From the NCBI GenBank assembly GCA_943327015.2, contig CALPVM020000108.1, positions 1 through 7,531 of the forward strand: a DNA stretch of 7,531 nt. Reading direction: 5' to 3'. The stretch comes from Akkermansia muciniphila. Its GTDB lineage: Bacteria; Pseudomonadota; Gammaproteobacteria; Burkholderiales; Burkholderiaceae_C. The stretch's first letter is position 1; each line of letters begins with the position of its first letter. A program made the translations under genes and the position numbers. The notes under the pieces were generated by a model that was given only the letters and a program-made list of their open reading frames with translations, ran no database searches and was not told the origin of the DNA. This document shows positions 1 through 6,242 of this stretch, one piece after another.

Positions 1-963
1 CAATAGCGAAAGGATCAAATCGATGCGCGCTTTTACTGGCGAGGAATATCTGGACAGTGCAATCGTACTTGTAGCAGATGCATCTACAAGTACACGCCCA
101 AAAGCACACCGACTAGAAAGCAACACACGAATACCATTGGCCTGACATGCTAACAAAGCAGCCTCTAGCGATTGGCTTACGGTTGCATTACCGGTGCCTG
201 CAACTATTAACCCTTTGACATCCGATGAAGGAGCACAAAGCATTTGCACCATAACTCCATCTGCTCCTACATAATTCATGACAATCTCAACGCGTGGCCA
301 AGGCACTAAATGCAGTGCATTCATATTAAATGGAAGGGTGGTAGAGTCCGTCTCTGGCCAAGGGTAATTTAGGCGCAAAGCCCCCTCCTCTACAAAACCC
401 AAGGGACCTGCATCGCCTGAATCAAAAGAATTGATTCTGTAACTGTGAGATTTTTGCACCCATTCAGCACAATGAACGGTGGACGCGCACACCACCAAAA
501 CACCTCTGGCACCTTGAGAAACAGCCACAGTAATAGCATCTTGCAAATTCTGCGGACCATCTGAGAGTAAAGAAGAAGCCGGACGCATAGCACACGTCAG
601 AACCACTGGCTTTGCTGCAATAAGTTCAGCGGGAAGAATGCGAGATAAAAAAAAGGCGGTCTCTTCAAGAGTGTCGGTACCATGGGTAATGACAACTGAT
701 ACAACATCGTCATGTTGCAAATAGTGCATTACCCTTTCTGCCAAAAACACCCAGTGCTGAAATTGCATATCTTTGCTGTCGATCTGAAAAACTTGTTCAC
801 TTTCAATAACTAAGTGGCTATGCAACGTAGCAGGAACGGTAACTTTTCTTAGCAACTCAGCAACGTCTAACTGTGCGGCTTGATAAGACACGTTTTGCAA
901 TGGACTACCTGCAATGCCAGCAATAGTGCCACCTGTTCCTAAAATCAGAATTTTTTTTAACAT
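1..963 (-). CDS. L-asparaginase, cytoplasmic, C-terminus cut by window edge
   Basis: Hydrolyses L-asparagine to aspartate and ammonia. Reading leftwards from the ATG at 963-961 gives 321 open codons with no stop or frameshift, ending at base 1. Both family signatures are present: TGGTIAG at residues 10-16 with nucleophile-type Thr13, and THGTDTLEE at 93-101 with Thr96 and Asp97. Tyr27 on the mobile loop, Ser63 in DSKDM, CAMRP, DGPQNL and Lys171 match the rest of the active site known from E. coli AnsB (Thr12, Tyr25, Ser58, Thr89-Asp90, Lys162). The middle of the protein resembles the AnsB-like group, but the Rossmann-type first strand starts at residue 2, so there is no signal peptide and the enzyme should be cytoplasmic. 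The end (SSPVKARIDLILSLL) matches the family's final helix, so probably only about ten residues are missing. The ribosome site is weak (AGGG at 977-974 on the minus strand). It is transcribed divergently from lexA. A glutaminase side activity cannot be judged. Confidence 0.93.
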   Translation of the reverse strand, partial: MLKKILILGTGGTIAGIAGSPLQNVSYQAAQLDVAELLRKVTVPATLHSHLVIESEQVFQIDSKDMQFQHWVFLAERVMHYLQHDDVVSVVITHGTDTLEETAFFLSRILPAELIAAKPVVLTCAMRPASSLLSDGPQNLQDAITVAVSQGARGVLVVCASTVHCAEWVQKSHSYRINSFDSGDAGPLGFVEEGALRLNYPWPETDSTTLPFNMNALHLVPWPRVEIVMNYVGADGVMVQMLCAPSSDVKGLIVAGTGNATVSQSLEAALLACQANGIRVLLSSRCAFGRVLVDASATSTIALSRYSSPVKARIDLILSLL

Positions 964-994
964 TTTTAAAGCGCCCTACTTGCAAAAAACAAAA

Positions 995-1014
995 AACTGA
1001 ATAAAAATACAGTT
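995..1014 (+). promoter_or_regulatory. LexA operator (SOS box), upstream copy
   Basis: CTG at 997-999 and CAG at 1010-1012 are separated by exactly ten bases of pure A/T, which fits the CTG-N10-CAG core of the E. coli-type SOS box. Flanks are AA and TT rather than the ideal TA and TA. It lies 19 bases (start to start) upstream of a second box, so both would sit on nearly the same face of the helix. Tandem boxes in front of lexA are known in E. coli. Confidence 0.75.
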
Positions 1015-1033
1015 ACTGTACAAATAAACAGTT
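1014..1033 (+). promoter_or_regulatory. LexA operator (SOS box), lexA-proximal copy
   Basis: TACTGTACAAATAAACAGTT carries CTGT-N8-ACAG, a near match to the consensus TACTGT-(AT)4-ACAGTA, with TACTG intact on the left and CAGTT on the right. It overlaps the likely -35 region and lies 38 bases upstream of the lexA start codon, where a bound repressor would block RNA polymerase. It is the better of the two boxes. Confidence 0.87.
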
Positions 1034-1044
1034 AAATTTATAAC
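1016..1044 (+). promoter_or_regulatory. Probable lexA promoter
   Basis: A TATAAC hexamer at 1039-1044 can serve as a -10 element. With a 17-base spacer the -35 falls on CTGTAC at 1016-1021, a poor match to TTGACA but inside the proximal LexA box, as expected for a LexA-repressed promoter. Transcription would begin near 1051, leaving a short leader with the ribosome site. The call rests on position and the overlapping operator more than on hexamer quality. Confidence 0.4.
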
Positions 1045-1071
1045 CAATGACTACCCACAGAAGGAGTAAGT

Positions 1072-1746
1072 ATGCTTGAAAGCCCCAAACTTACTGCGCG
1101 ACAACAACAAATATTAGATCTTATTCAAAGCACTATGCAGCGTACTGGTGCCCCTCCAACACGTGCTGAAATAGCCCAAGAGTTGGGATTTAAATCGGCC
1201 AATGCTGCAGAAGACCACCTACAGGCCTTAGCCCGCAAAGGCGTCATAGAGTTGGTGAGCGGAACCTCACGCGGAATACGGCTAAAAATAAACACATTAC
1301 AAACATCCCTAGCTTCTCGAACCAAACCTATCGCCAATGCAATAGAAAAGTTGGCGCAGCTGGCTTTACCACTGGTCGGGCGTGTGGCCGCAGGTTCGCC
1401 CATATTGGCACAAGAGCATATTGACCAAACCTACCACTTGGAACCCACCCTTTTTCAATACCCGCCAGATTACCTTTTAAGGGTTAGAGGCATGTCAATG
1501 CGGGATGCAGGCATTATGGATGGCGACCTGCTGGCTGTTCAGTCAACCAAAGAAGCAAAAAACGGACAAATCATTGTCGCACGCTTAGGTGATGAAGTCA
1601 CAGTTAAGCGCTTTAACCGAACCAACGGCATGATTGAACTGCACCCTGAGAACCCCGATTACCACACGATTGTGGTGTACCCGGGTGAGCCTTTTGAAAT
1701 TGAAGGACGAGCAGTTGGTCTCATTCGCAACAACATGAGTATGTAA
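1072..1746 (+). CDS. lexA: LexA, SOS-response transcriptional repressor and self-cleaving protease
   Basis: Binds SOS boxes as a dimer and is inactivated when RecA filaments on single-stranded DNA trigger cleavage of its own backbone. The N-terminal winged helix (residues 7-72) is almost textbook, with LTARQQ, PPTRAEIAQ, LGFKS, NAAEDHL and ALARKGVIE, then SGTSRGIRL. The C-terminal peptidase part begins at LVGRVAAGSP (101-110), giving the Ala107-Gly108 cleavage site. The catalytic pair is Ser142 in RGMSMRDAGIMDGD and Lys179 in DEVTVKRF. All three positions are shifted by 23 against E. coli (84/85, 119, 156), so the whole extra length lies in the linker at about 73-100. At 224 residues it is longer than the E. 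coli protein (202). The start is supported by AAGGAG at 1061-1066, five bases upstream, and by LTARQQ beginning at residue 7. Two LexA boxes upstream indicate autoregulation. Confidence 0.98.
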   Translation: MLESPKLTARQQQILDLIQSTMQRTGAPPTRAEIAQELGFKSANAAEDHLQALARKGVIELVSGTSRGIRLKINTLQTSLASRTKPIANAIEKLAQLALPLVGRVAAGSPILAQEHIDQTYHLEPTLFQYPPDYLLRVRGMSMRDAGIMDGDLLAVQSTKEAKNGQIIVARLGDEVTVKRFNRTNGMIELHPENPDYHTIVVYPGEPFEIEGRAVGLIRNNMSM

Positions 1747-1768
1747 TTTTTACCAAGGATGAAGCAAC

Positions 1769-2092
1769 ATGAACACAACCGCATTTGGAATCGCTTTACT
1801 CTTTAAATCTGTTCAGCAATGGATACTGACTTTATTTAACCCTAAATTTGATAGCAGCTTAATCCATACAGAAGAACGCTGCAGTTTAAGAACCACCACC
1901 AAACACCCCGTCATTAACATAGACACTATAAGCAGCAGTAAAACCGAAGCTTCCAGGCACAAGCCGGTGCGTGTAGTTCAGGTTTTCGATTTACAACACA
2001 CACATACTGGTATTGGTCGAATTGTTATCTCCGGTCGTATGGCCGATGTATGCGCCGAACTAGACCGGCTTGCTGCACTTGAAGCGGCCTAA
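1769..2092 (+). CDS. Uncharacterised 107-residue protein directly downstream of lexA
   Basis: I do not recognise a named family. The start codon follows the lexA stop by 22 bases and has AAGGA at 1755-1759, nine bases upstream, so co-transcription with lexA from the SOS promoter is likely. Three parts can be seen. Residues 5-23 are hydrophobic to amphipathic (with Lys13 and two Gln), too polar for a confident membrane span or signal peptide. Residues 25-65 are polar, rich in Ser, Thr and Lys, and probably flexible. Residues 66-107 look folded: strand VRVVQVFDL, strand GRIVISGR, then helix MADVCAELDRLAALEAA. The C-terminal part looks like the conserved core. Pseudomonas carries a SulA-type division inhibitor downstream of lexA, but I see no convincing SulA similarity here. 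No internal Met occurs before residue 91, so the start is not in doubt. Function unknown. Confidence 0.82.
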   Translation: MNTTAFGIALLFKSVQQWILTLFNPKFDSSLIHTEERCSLRTTTKHPVINIDTISSSKTEASRHKPVRVVQVFDLQHTHTGIGRIVISGRMADVCAELDRLAALEAA

Positions 2093-2156
2093 ACCATAGA
2101 CAAAAACTTAAAAAGGCTTGCAAAAATAAAAGGTAATCAAACCAAAGTGCGACATA

Positions 2157-2160
2157 CAAG
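2157..2160 (+). promoter_or_regulatory. Ribosome binding site favouring a GTG start
   Basis: AAGG lies eight bases before GTG at 2169 but fourteen before the in-frame ATG at 2175. Spacing therefore favours GTG, although many relatives begin close to the NIVILDDYQ strand that follows the ATG. The two choices differ by only two residues. Confidence 0.45.
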
Positions 2161-2168
2161 GCACAATA

Positions 2169-3182
2169 GTGGCCATGAATATTGTGATACTTGACGATTA
2201 CCAAGATGCAGTGCGTAAACTTCAATGCGCCAGCAAGCTTGATGCCTACCAAGCCAAAGTTTATACCAATACAGTCAAAGGCATAGGGCAACTTTCTGTA
2301 CGCCTTAAAGATGCCGATGTGATTGTGCTGAACCGTGACCGCACCCACATAAGCCGTGGATTGGTTGAAAAACTACCCAAATTAAAACTCATTTCACAAA
2401 CCGGTCATGCTGGAACTCACATAGACGTTCAGGCCTGCACCGAACGTGGCATAGCGGTAGCGGAAAGTACAGGATCTCCTTTTGCACCTGCCGAATTAAC
2501 GTGGTCATTGGTCATGGCTGCTACGCGCAGACTACCGCAATACATTACCAACCTAAAACATGGCGTGTGGCAGCAGTCCGGGTTGCGCATGGGCTCCATG
2601 CCACCCAACTTTGCTTTGGGAACTCTACTTCTTGGCAAAACATTAGGTATTTGGGGCTACGGAAAAATCGGTCAACTGGTTGCTGGTTATGGCAAAGCAT
2701 TTGGAATGCACGTTACGGTTTGGGGTAGCCAAACTTCAAGAGACAAAGCATTGGCCGATGGATATGCTTGCGCACCCAGCAAGGAAGCCTTTTTTGCACA
2801 GTCCGACGTCCTAAGCTTGCACCTGCGACTTTCAGAAAGAACCAAGGGTGTTGTGACATCGGCTGACCTTGGATTAATGAAAAATACTGCTCTGTTTGTA
2901 AATACCGCTCGTGCAGAACTGCTAGAACCTGAAGCACTGATTACCTGCTTAAACCGTGGAAAACCGGGTATGGCTGCAATTGATGTTTTTGAATCTGAAC
3001 CGATTCTTCAGGGGCACGCCCTGTTAAGACTGGAAAACTGCATTTGCACGCCCCACATTGGATATGTAGAACAAAACAGCTACGAAATGTACTACAGCGG
3101 CGCCTTTGACAATGTTACTAGTTTTATCAAAGGTACGCCAACCAATATCATTAACCCGGGTGCGTTACAAGTTAGGCGCTAA
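2169..3182 (+). CDS. D-2-hydroxyacid dehydrogenase, NAD(P)-dependent
   Basis: Belongs to the D-isomer-specific 2-hydroxyacid dehydrogenases (phosphoglycerate, glycerate and lactate dehydrogenase superfamily), which interconvert 2-keto acids and D-2-hydroxy acids. With the GTG start it has 337 residues, normal for the family. The cofactor domain shows GIWGYGKIG at 160-168, with Gly163, Gly165 and Gly168 forming GxGxxG. The catalytic triad is Arg248 (NTARAELLEP), Glu277 (DVFESEP) and His296 (CTPHIGY). The Arg-Glu spacing of 29 equals that of E. coli SerA (240/269). There is no C-terminal ACT regulatory domain, so this is not a full-length SerA, and the substrate cannot be told. It lies 76 bases behind the unknown gene with no terminator or clear promoter between, and ends in a strong terminator, so it may be the last gene of the lexA transcript. 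The start may instead be ATG at 2175. Confidence 0.94.
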   Translation: MAMNIVILDDYQDAVRKLQCASKLDAYQAKVYTNTVKGIGQLSVRLKDADVIVLNRDRTHISRGLVEKLPKLKLISQTGHAGTHIDVQACTERGIAVAESTGSPFAPAELTWSLVMAATRRLPQYITNLKHGVWQQSGLRMGSMPPNFALGTLLLGKTLGIWGYGKIGQLVAGYGKAFGMHVTVWGSQTSRDKALADGYACAPSKEAFFAQSDVLSLHLRLSERTKGVVTSADLGLMKNTALFVNTARAELLEPEALITCLNRGKPGMAAIDVFESEPILQGHALLRLENCICTPHIGYVEQNSYEMYYSGAFDNVTSFIKGTPTNIINPGALQVRR

Positions 3183-3201
3183 TTATATTAGCGCCCTTTT
3201 T
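3175..3201 (+). terminator. Rho-independent terminator overlapping the dehydrogenase stop codon
   Basis: GGCGCTAAT (3175-3183) and ATTAGCGCC (3187-3195) form a perfect nine-pair stem with a three-base loop, followed by C and five T (3197-3201). The stem begins inside the last sense codons, and the TAA at 3180-3182 is part of its left arm. On the minus strand no T-run follows the hairpin, so it should act mainly on plus-strand transcripts, although it also lies just past the end of the convergent gene. Confidence 0.9.
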
Positions 3202-3208
3202 GCTAGCA

Positions 3209-5311
3209 TTACTGTTGCTTAGTCTCTGGCAAATCCAATGAGAAAATGGATGGATCAAAGTCAATCAGATTATCTTTAGGTTCAGACAGATCAAGGTCAA
3301 TTTCTGCAGTGGGCTGATTTTCAAAAGTAGGTGGCAATAATAAATCAGGGGCCAGCGAAACAGCGACTGGTGCCTCGGGCTCTAACTCAGGCATATCCAG
3401 CATGATGGGCTCTGAATCTGAAAAGTCGTTCATGATGGCAAAACCTGATTTCGCCGTACTAAATTCATTGATATTTGCATCAGCGGAGTCATCCAATTGT
3501 TTTGCAATATCATGCAACATTAACAAATCTCTGAATGCCTCTAGCTCGACTCGTCCAGACGCCACATCGGGCGAGCCTCTTACAAGACAGCGCTCAATGT
3601 AATGAACCGCGGATTGATGCGGCCAATGGGTAGTAAGAATTTCACATACATCCTGGTAAGTCTCCAGACCCTTGCTTGGTTCATTAAAAGCAATGTAAGG
3701 AGGAACCCTGCCTGAAAAAATACGGTTAAAGTCTTTACGAATACTATCAAACTCTGTTTTACGGCTTAATGTGTGCAGAATTTTTAACAAATCCAAGTAG
3801 ACCAATGGGTTGGCTGCATCACTTTGTTGAATGCTGTTCTGCAACATATCAATAGCATCTTCGTATTGACCCAAAGTCATAAAGAACTCAGCTTGCTGAC
3901 GTATATCAAGCATGTCATGCGTATTAATGGAACGCATGGATCCTGACAAACTGTGCTCAAAGTCTTTATGTTGCACAGCAGCAGATTCTGGCGCTGGAGG
4001 AACATTAATGTCTACGTCCAGTTCAAAATCGAGCTCATCGGGAACTTCAGGCTGTTTGTTATCCTGAGTGTCTGGCAAAGCTTGTGCAGCATTCTCCGCT
4101 TGCACCGGTATCTTGGTCTTCTTTTTGCCTTCAACTAAAACAGTCTTGTTGACATCAATCGGCTTTTGAGTAGATTCAGCAGTATTAGATACTGGGACTA
4201 CGGGTTTGGATTCTGTGTCTGCATCACCTTCATCTCCTGAAAACTCTGAAGGCCGGAAATCGTTACCGGCGTTAACTGTTTTCCACCATTGTGCCGTTGG
4301 AATGCCCCTGCCACCCATGCGGTGGTAAAGGTATGCAGCTCCTCCTAACACCAGGAGTATAAAACTTGCAAGCGTGTAAACCAGGGGGTTGGCGTAGCGC
4401 TGCTCTTCAGCACTTTGCAATTGCTGATTGAGCTCTTGCATTTGCTGCTGGCTTTTTGCCATCATCAGTTTAATTTGATTAAGCTCGTCTTCCTGTGCGT
4501 TAACTCGCAGAATTTCTTTAGGTGACAGATTCAAATAACGCCACAGGGCAGCAGCCTCACGCCGTTTATTTAAGTCCTCAACGGGCATAGTCAGCATTTC
4601 TATGGTGACCTGTAACACAGGATCCCAGTCTTGCGATAAATCTAAGGGGGTAAGTTTTAAGCGTGGACGTTGGGTTGATAGTTGACTACCATTGCCCCCC
4701 AGAAAAGATGATTTAGGCTTAATCCGGACGACCGATGAGACAGATTTTGGTGTTTGGCTGACAGCCTGTGGCACTGGTGAAGATGGGGTGTCAAGTTTGA
4801 CTGAACCCATGGTCAGCATCGACTCTGTTTGCGGATTGATGATGATCGACGGATTAGCTTTGGCAACAGGAACAACAGCGGGGCGATCGATATCCGCTGA
4901 CAAATCTGATAAAAGCACAAAGCGTCGTGAAACCGTTTGTTTACATCCTGCCTTTACCTGAAGCACAACAATCGGCTCATCCACGGGGTAAGAAGATCGG
5001 ATACGAACATTTTGCGAACTGGCTGAAGCACCTGGTTCAGCTGACACAGTGATACGTCCAGCATCGATGGTTTGCTCACCGTAGGAAACATCAGCGGTTG
5101 CACACAAACCCGAAAGCTCATCTTCAGGTGATAGCTTCACTGTAACGGTTAAATCAAGTGGTCGCCCTAAAACAATATTGCCTGCAGCCCGATCAATAGA
5201 AAGAGCGGATGCAGATGTAAATGCACACAGCAGGGAAAAGCCCAGAACCGTATGCCTAAATTGAAATATGGATTTGTTTTTTTTCATCATCAGTGGGACG
5301 AATTCTCGCAT
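3209..5311 (-). CDS. FimV-like inner-membrane protein with coiled coil and TPR-like cytoplasmic region
   Basis: A 700-residue protein. Basic residues then a hydrophobic run (KNKSIFQFRH, TVLGFSLLCAFTSASALS, about 10-38) form a signal peptide, probably cleaved near ASA-LS. Residues 38-136 look like a beta-rich periplasmic domain with Cys70 and Cys123 as a possible disulphide. Proline/serine-rich sequence follows to about 225. A Gln-rich coiled coil at about 273-304 leads into one membrane span at about 309-328. The cytoplasmic side has an acidic linker with DELDFELDVDIN, a TPR-like helical block (about 470-532, with AEFFMTLGQYEDAIDMLQNS), another helical region to about 607, and an acidic tail with IDLDLSE and NLIDFDPSIFSLDLP. 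FimV polar-hub proteins share this order and these acidic D/L motifs, but I find no LysM peptidoglycan-binding domain. The start is uncertain: ATG at 5311, 5290 or 5287 all keep the signal peptide, none with a good ribosome site. By analogy it may organise type IV pili, polarity or cell-envelope assembly. Confidence 0.85.
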   Translation of the reverse strand: MREFVPLMMKKNKSIFQFRHTVLGFSLLCAFTSASALSIDRAAGNIVLGRPLDLTVTVKLSPEDELSGLCATADVSYGEQTIDAGRITVSAEPGASASSQNVRIRSSYPVDEPIVVLQVKAGCKQTVSRRFVLLSDLSADIDRPAVVPVAKANPSIIINPQTESMLTMGSVKLDTPSSPVPQAVSQTPKSVSSVVRIKPKSSFLGGNGSQLSTQRPRLKLTPLDLSQDWDPVLQVTIEMLTMPVEDLNKRREAAALWRYLNLSPKEILRVNAQEDELNQIKLMMAKSQQQMQELNQQLQSAEEQRYANPLVYTLASFILLVLGGAAYLYHRMGGRGIPTAQWWKTVNAGNDFRPSEFSGDEGDADTESKPVVPVSNTAESTQKPIDVNKTVLVEGKKKTKIPVQAENAAQALPDTQDNKQPEVPDELDFELDVDINVPPAPESAAVQHKDFEHSLSGSMRSINTHDMLDIRQQAEFFMTLGQYEDAIDMLQNSIQQSDAANPLVYLDLLKILHTLSRKTEFDSIRKDFNRIFSGRVPPYIAFNEPSKGLETYQDVCEILTTHWPHQSAVHYIERCLVRGSPDVASGRVELEAFRDLLMLHDIAKQLDDSADANINEFSTAKSGFAIMNDFSDSEPIMLDMPELEPEAPVAVSLAPDLLLPPTFENQPTAEIDLDLSEPKDNLIDFDPSIFSLDLPETKQQ

Positions 5312-5341
5312 AACAAACGGCCCATTTGCCTCTCAACCAAG

Positions 5342-5359
5342 GTCTGCAGCAACGCAGAC
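5342..5359. repeat. Small inverted repeat in the divergent intergenic region
   Basis: GTCTGC (5342-5347) and GCAGAC (5354-5359) are exact reverse complements around a six-base centre. The repeat lies in the presumed leader of the FimV-like gene, about 30 bases upstream of its first possible start. It has no T-run and is not a terminator. It could be a protein-binding site, a leader hairpin, or chance. Confidence 0.35.
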
Positions 5360-5422
5360 TATAAATAATTAAACTACAGCCATCTTTTTAACACGTATCT
5401 CTCAGTTATACCATAGCGATAT

Positions 5423-5434
5423 TCACTATAGTGA
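5423..5434. promoter_or_regulatory. Twelve-base palindrome with TATAGT on both strands, possible divergent promoter/operator
   Basis: TCACTATAGTGA is a perfect palindrome near the middle of the spacer between the FimV-like gene and the Crp/Fnr-type gene. Each strand reads TATAGT, one mismatch from the -10 consensus. On the minus strand TTGGTG (5452-5447) stands 16 bases upstream of that hexamer and could be its -35. On the plus strand the -35 candidate is poor. The symmetry does not fit the E. coli Crp (TGTGA-N6-TCACA) or Fnr (TTGAT-N4-ATCAA) sites. Confidence 0.4.
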
Positions 5435-5501
5435 TGCTCTGCTGAACACCAATGCGAAGAACAAAATTTCCGTTGCATTACAGTCACCCACAGGACAGAC
5501 A

Positions 5502-6221
5502 ATGAACGAACCTATCCTTACCATTGATGAACGCGCTGCCATAAATGCAGGGCGCTGGTTTTCGACCCTATCACCTTCACTCAAACACGATATTCTGCGA
5601 TGTGCTTACGTCAAACGATTCAAAGACGGCGACCTGATCGGCGCCCGGGGCGAGCCGCCCGAGGAATGGATTGCCTGCGCCAAAGGCGCGGTAAGGGTCA
5701 GTTCGATCTCGATTTCGGGCAAGCAAATTACTCTGACTTACGTGGAGCCGGGCATCTGGTTTGGCGATGTATCTATTTTCGATGGCGACCAGCGCACCCA
5801 CGATGCTTATGCCCATGGCGACACAACCGTGCTGTGCGTGGCCAAAGCCGACTTCAAAAAAATTCTTGCAACGCATACCGAACTGTACGAAGCACTGCTG
5901 CGACTGCATTCGCGACGCATACGTCAGTTGTATGGCTTGGTAGAGGACCTCAACACCCTGCCCTTACGCGCCCGTTTAGCCAAGCAGTTGTTACACCTAG
6001 CGCGCAGTTATGGAGTGCCTTCATTGGCCAATGCCAACGATGTGCGAATTGGCCTACAACTGGCTCAAGAAGAGTTGGCACAGTTACTGGGTGCTTCACG
6101 CCAGCGGGTCAACCAGGAGCTCAAAACCATGGAGCGCGAAGAAACGATTCGCATCGAACCGGGCGGCTTGGTGATACGCGACCGCGAAGCACTGATGCGC
6201 ATTACTGAAACCGATGTTTAA
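5502..6221 (+). CDS. Crp/Fnr-family transcriptional regulator
   Basis: A 239-residue activator or repressor with the usual two-part layout. The cyclic-nucleotide-binding-type beta barrel spans about 19-125, with EPGIWFGDVSIFDGDQRTHDAYA at 82-104. In E. coli Crp the matching loop holds the Glu and Arg that bind cAMP. Here the Glu is Asp89, while Arg98 is kept, so the ligand is open. The dimer helix follows (about 126-160). The winged helix-turn-helix occupies about 185-230, with LAQEELAQLLGASRQRVNQEL and recognition helix SRQRVNQELKTME (199-211). The four-cysteine cluster of oxygen-sensing Fnr is absent; the few Cys present (34, 59, 112) are scattered. The start has AGGA at 5492-5495, six bases upstream. 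It lies 21 bases before the phosphotransferase gene on the same strand, so it probably controls that operon and perhaps the divergent FimV-like gene. Confidence 0.93.
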   Translation: MNEPILTIDERAAINAGRWFSTLSPSLKHDILRCAYVKRFKDGDLIGARGEPPEEWIACAKGAVRVSSISISGKQITLTYVEPGIWFGDVSIFDGDQRTHDAYAHGDTTVLCVAKADFKKILATHTELYEALLRLHSRRIRQLYGLVEDLNTLPLRARLAKQLLHLARSYGVPSLANANDVRIGLQLAQEELAQLLGASRQRVNQELKTMEREETIRIEPGGLVIRDREALMRITETDV

Positions 6222-6242
6222 CCTAACCCACTAGAGCACGAC

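Noticed and set aside
390..593. A 67-codon minus-strand frame
   Set aside because: It is out of frame with the asparaginase, which is continuous over this stretch on the same strand.
1125..1403. A 92-codon minus-strand frame opposite lexA
   Set aside because: It lies fully inside lexA, has no ribosome site or recognisable motif, and mirrors lexA codons.
1769..2092. SulA cell-division inhibitor
   Set aside because: Only the position after lexA suggests it; I see no SulA-like sequence and the protein is shorter than SulA.
2118..2139. Promoter with TTGCAA and TAATCA upstream of the dehydrogenase
   Set aside because: The two hexamers are only about ten bases apart, too close for a sigma-70 promoter, and no -10 is seen at the correct distance.
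2025..2348. A 107-codon minus-strand frame spanning the gap between the small gene and the dehydrogenase
   Set aside because: It overlaps both real genes antisense, has skewed aromatic-rich composition and no ribosome site.
5342..5359. Terminator or SOS box at the inverted repeat
   Set aside because: There is no T-run on either side, and the bases do not fit CTG-N10-CAG (the tenth-base spacing ends in GAC).
5600..6208. A 202-codon open frame on the plus strand overlapping the Crp/Fnr-type gene
   Set aside because: It is arginine-rich, has no domain and lies wholly within a clear Crp-family gene in another frame; it is a by-product of the GC-rich coding sequence.
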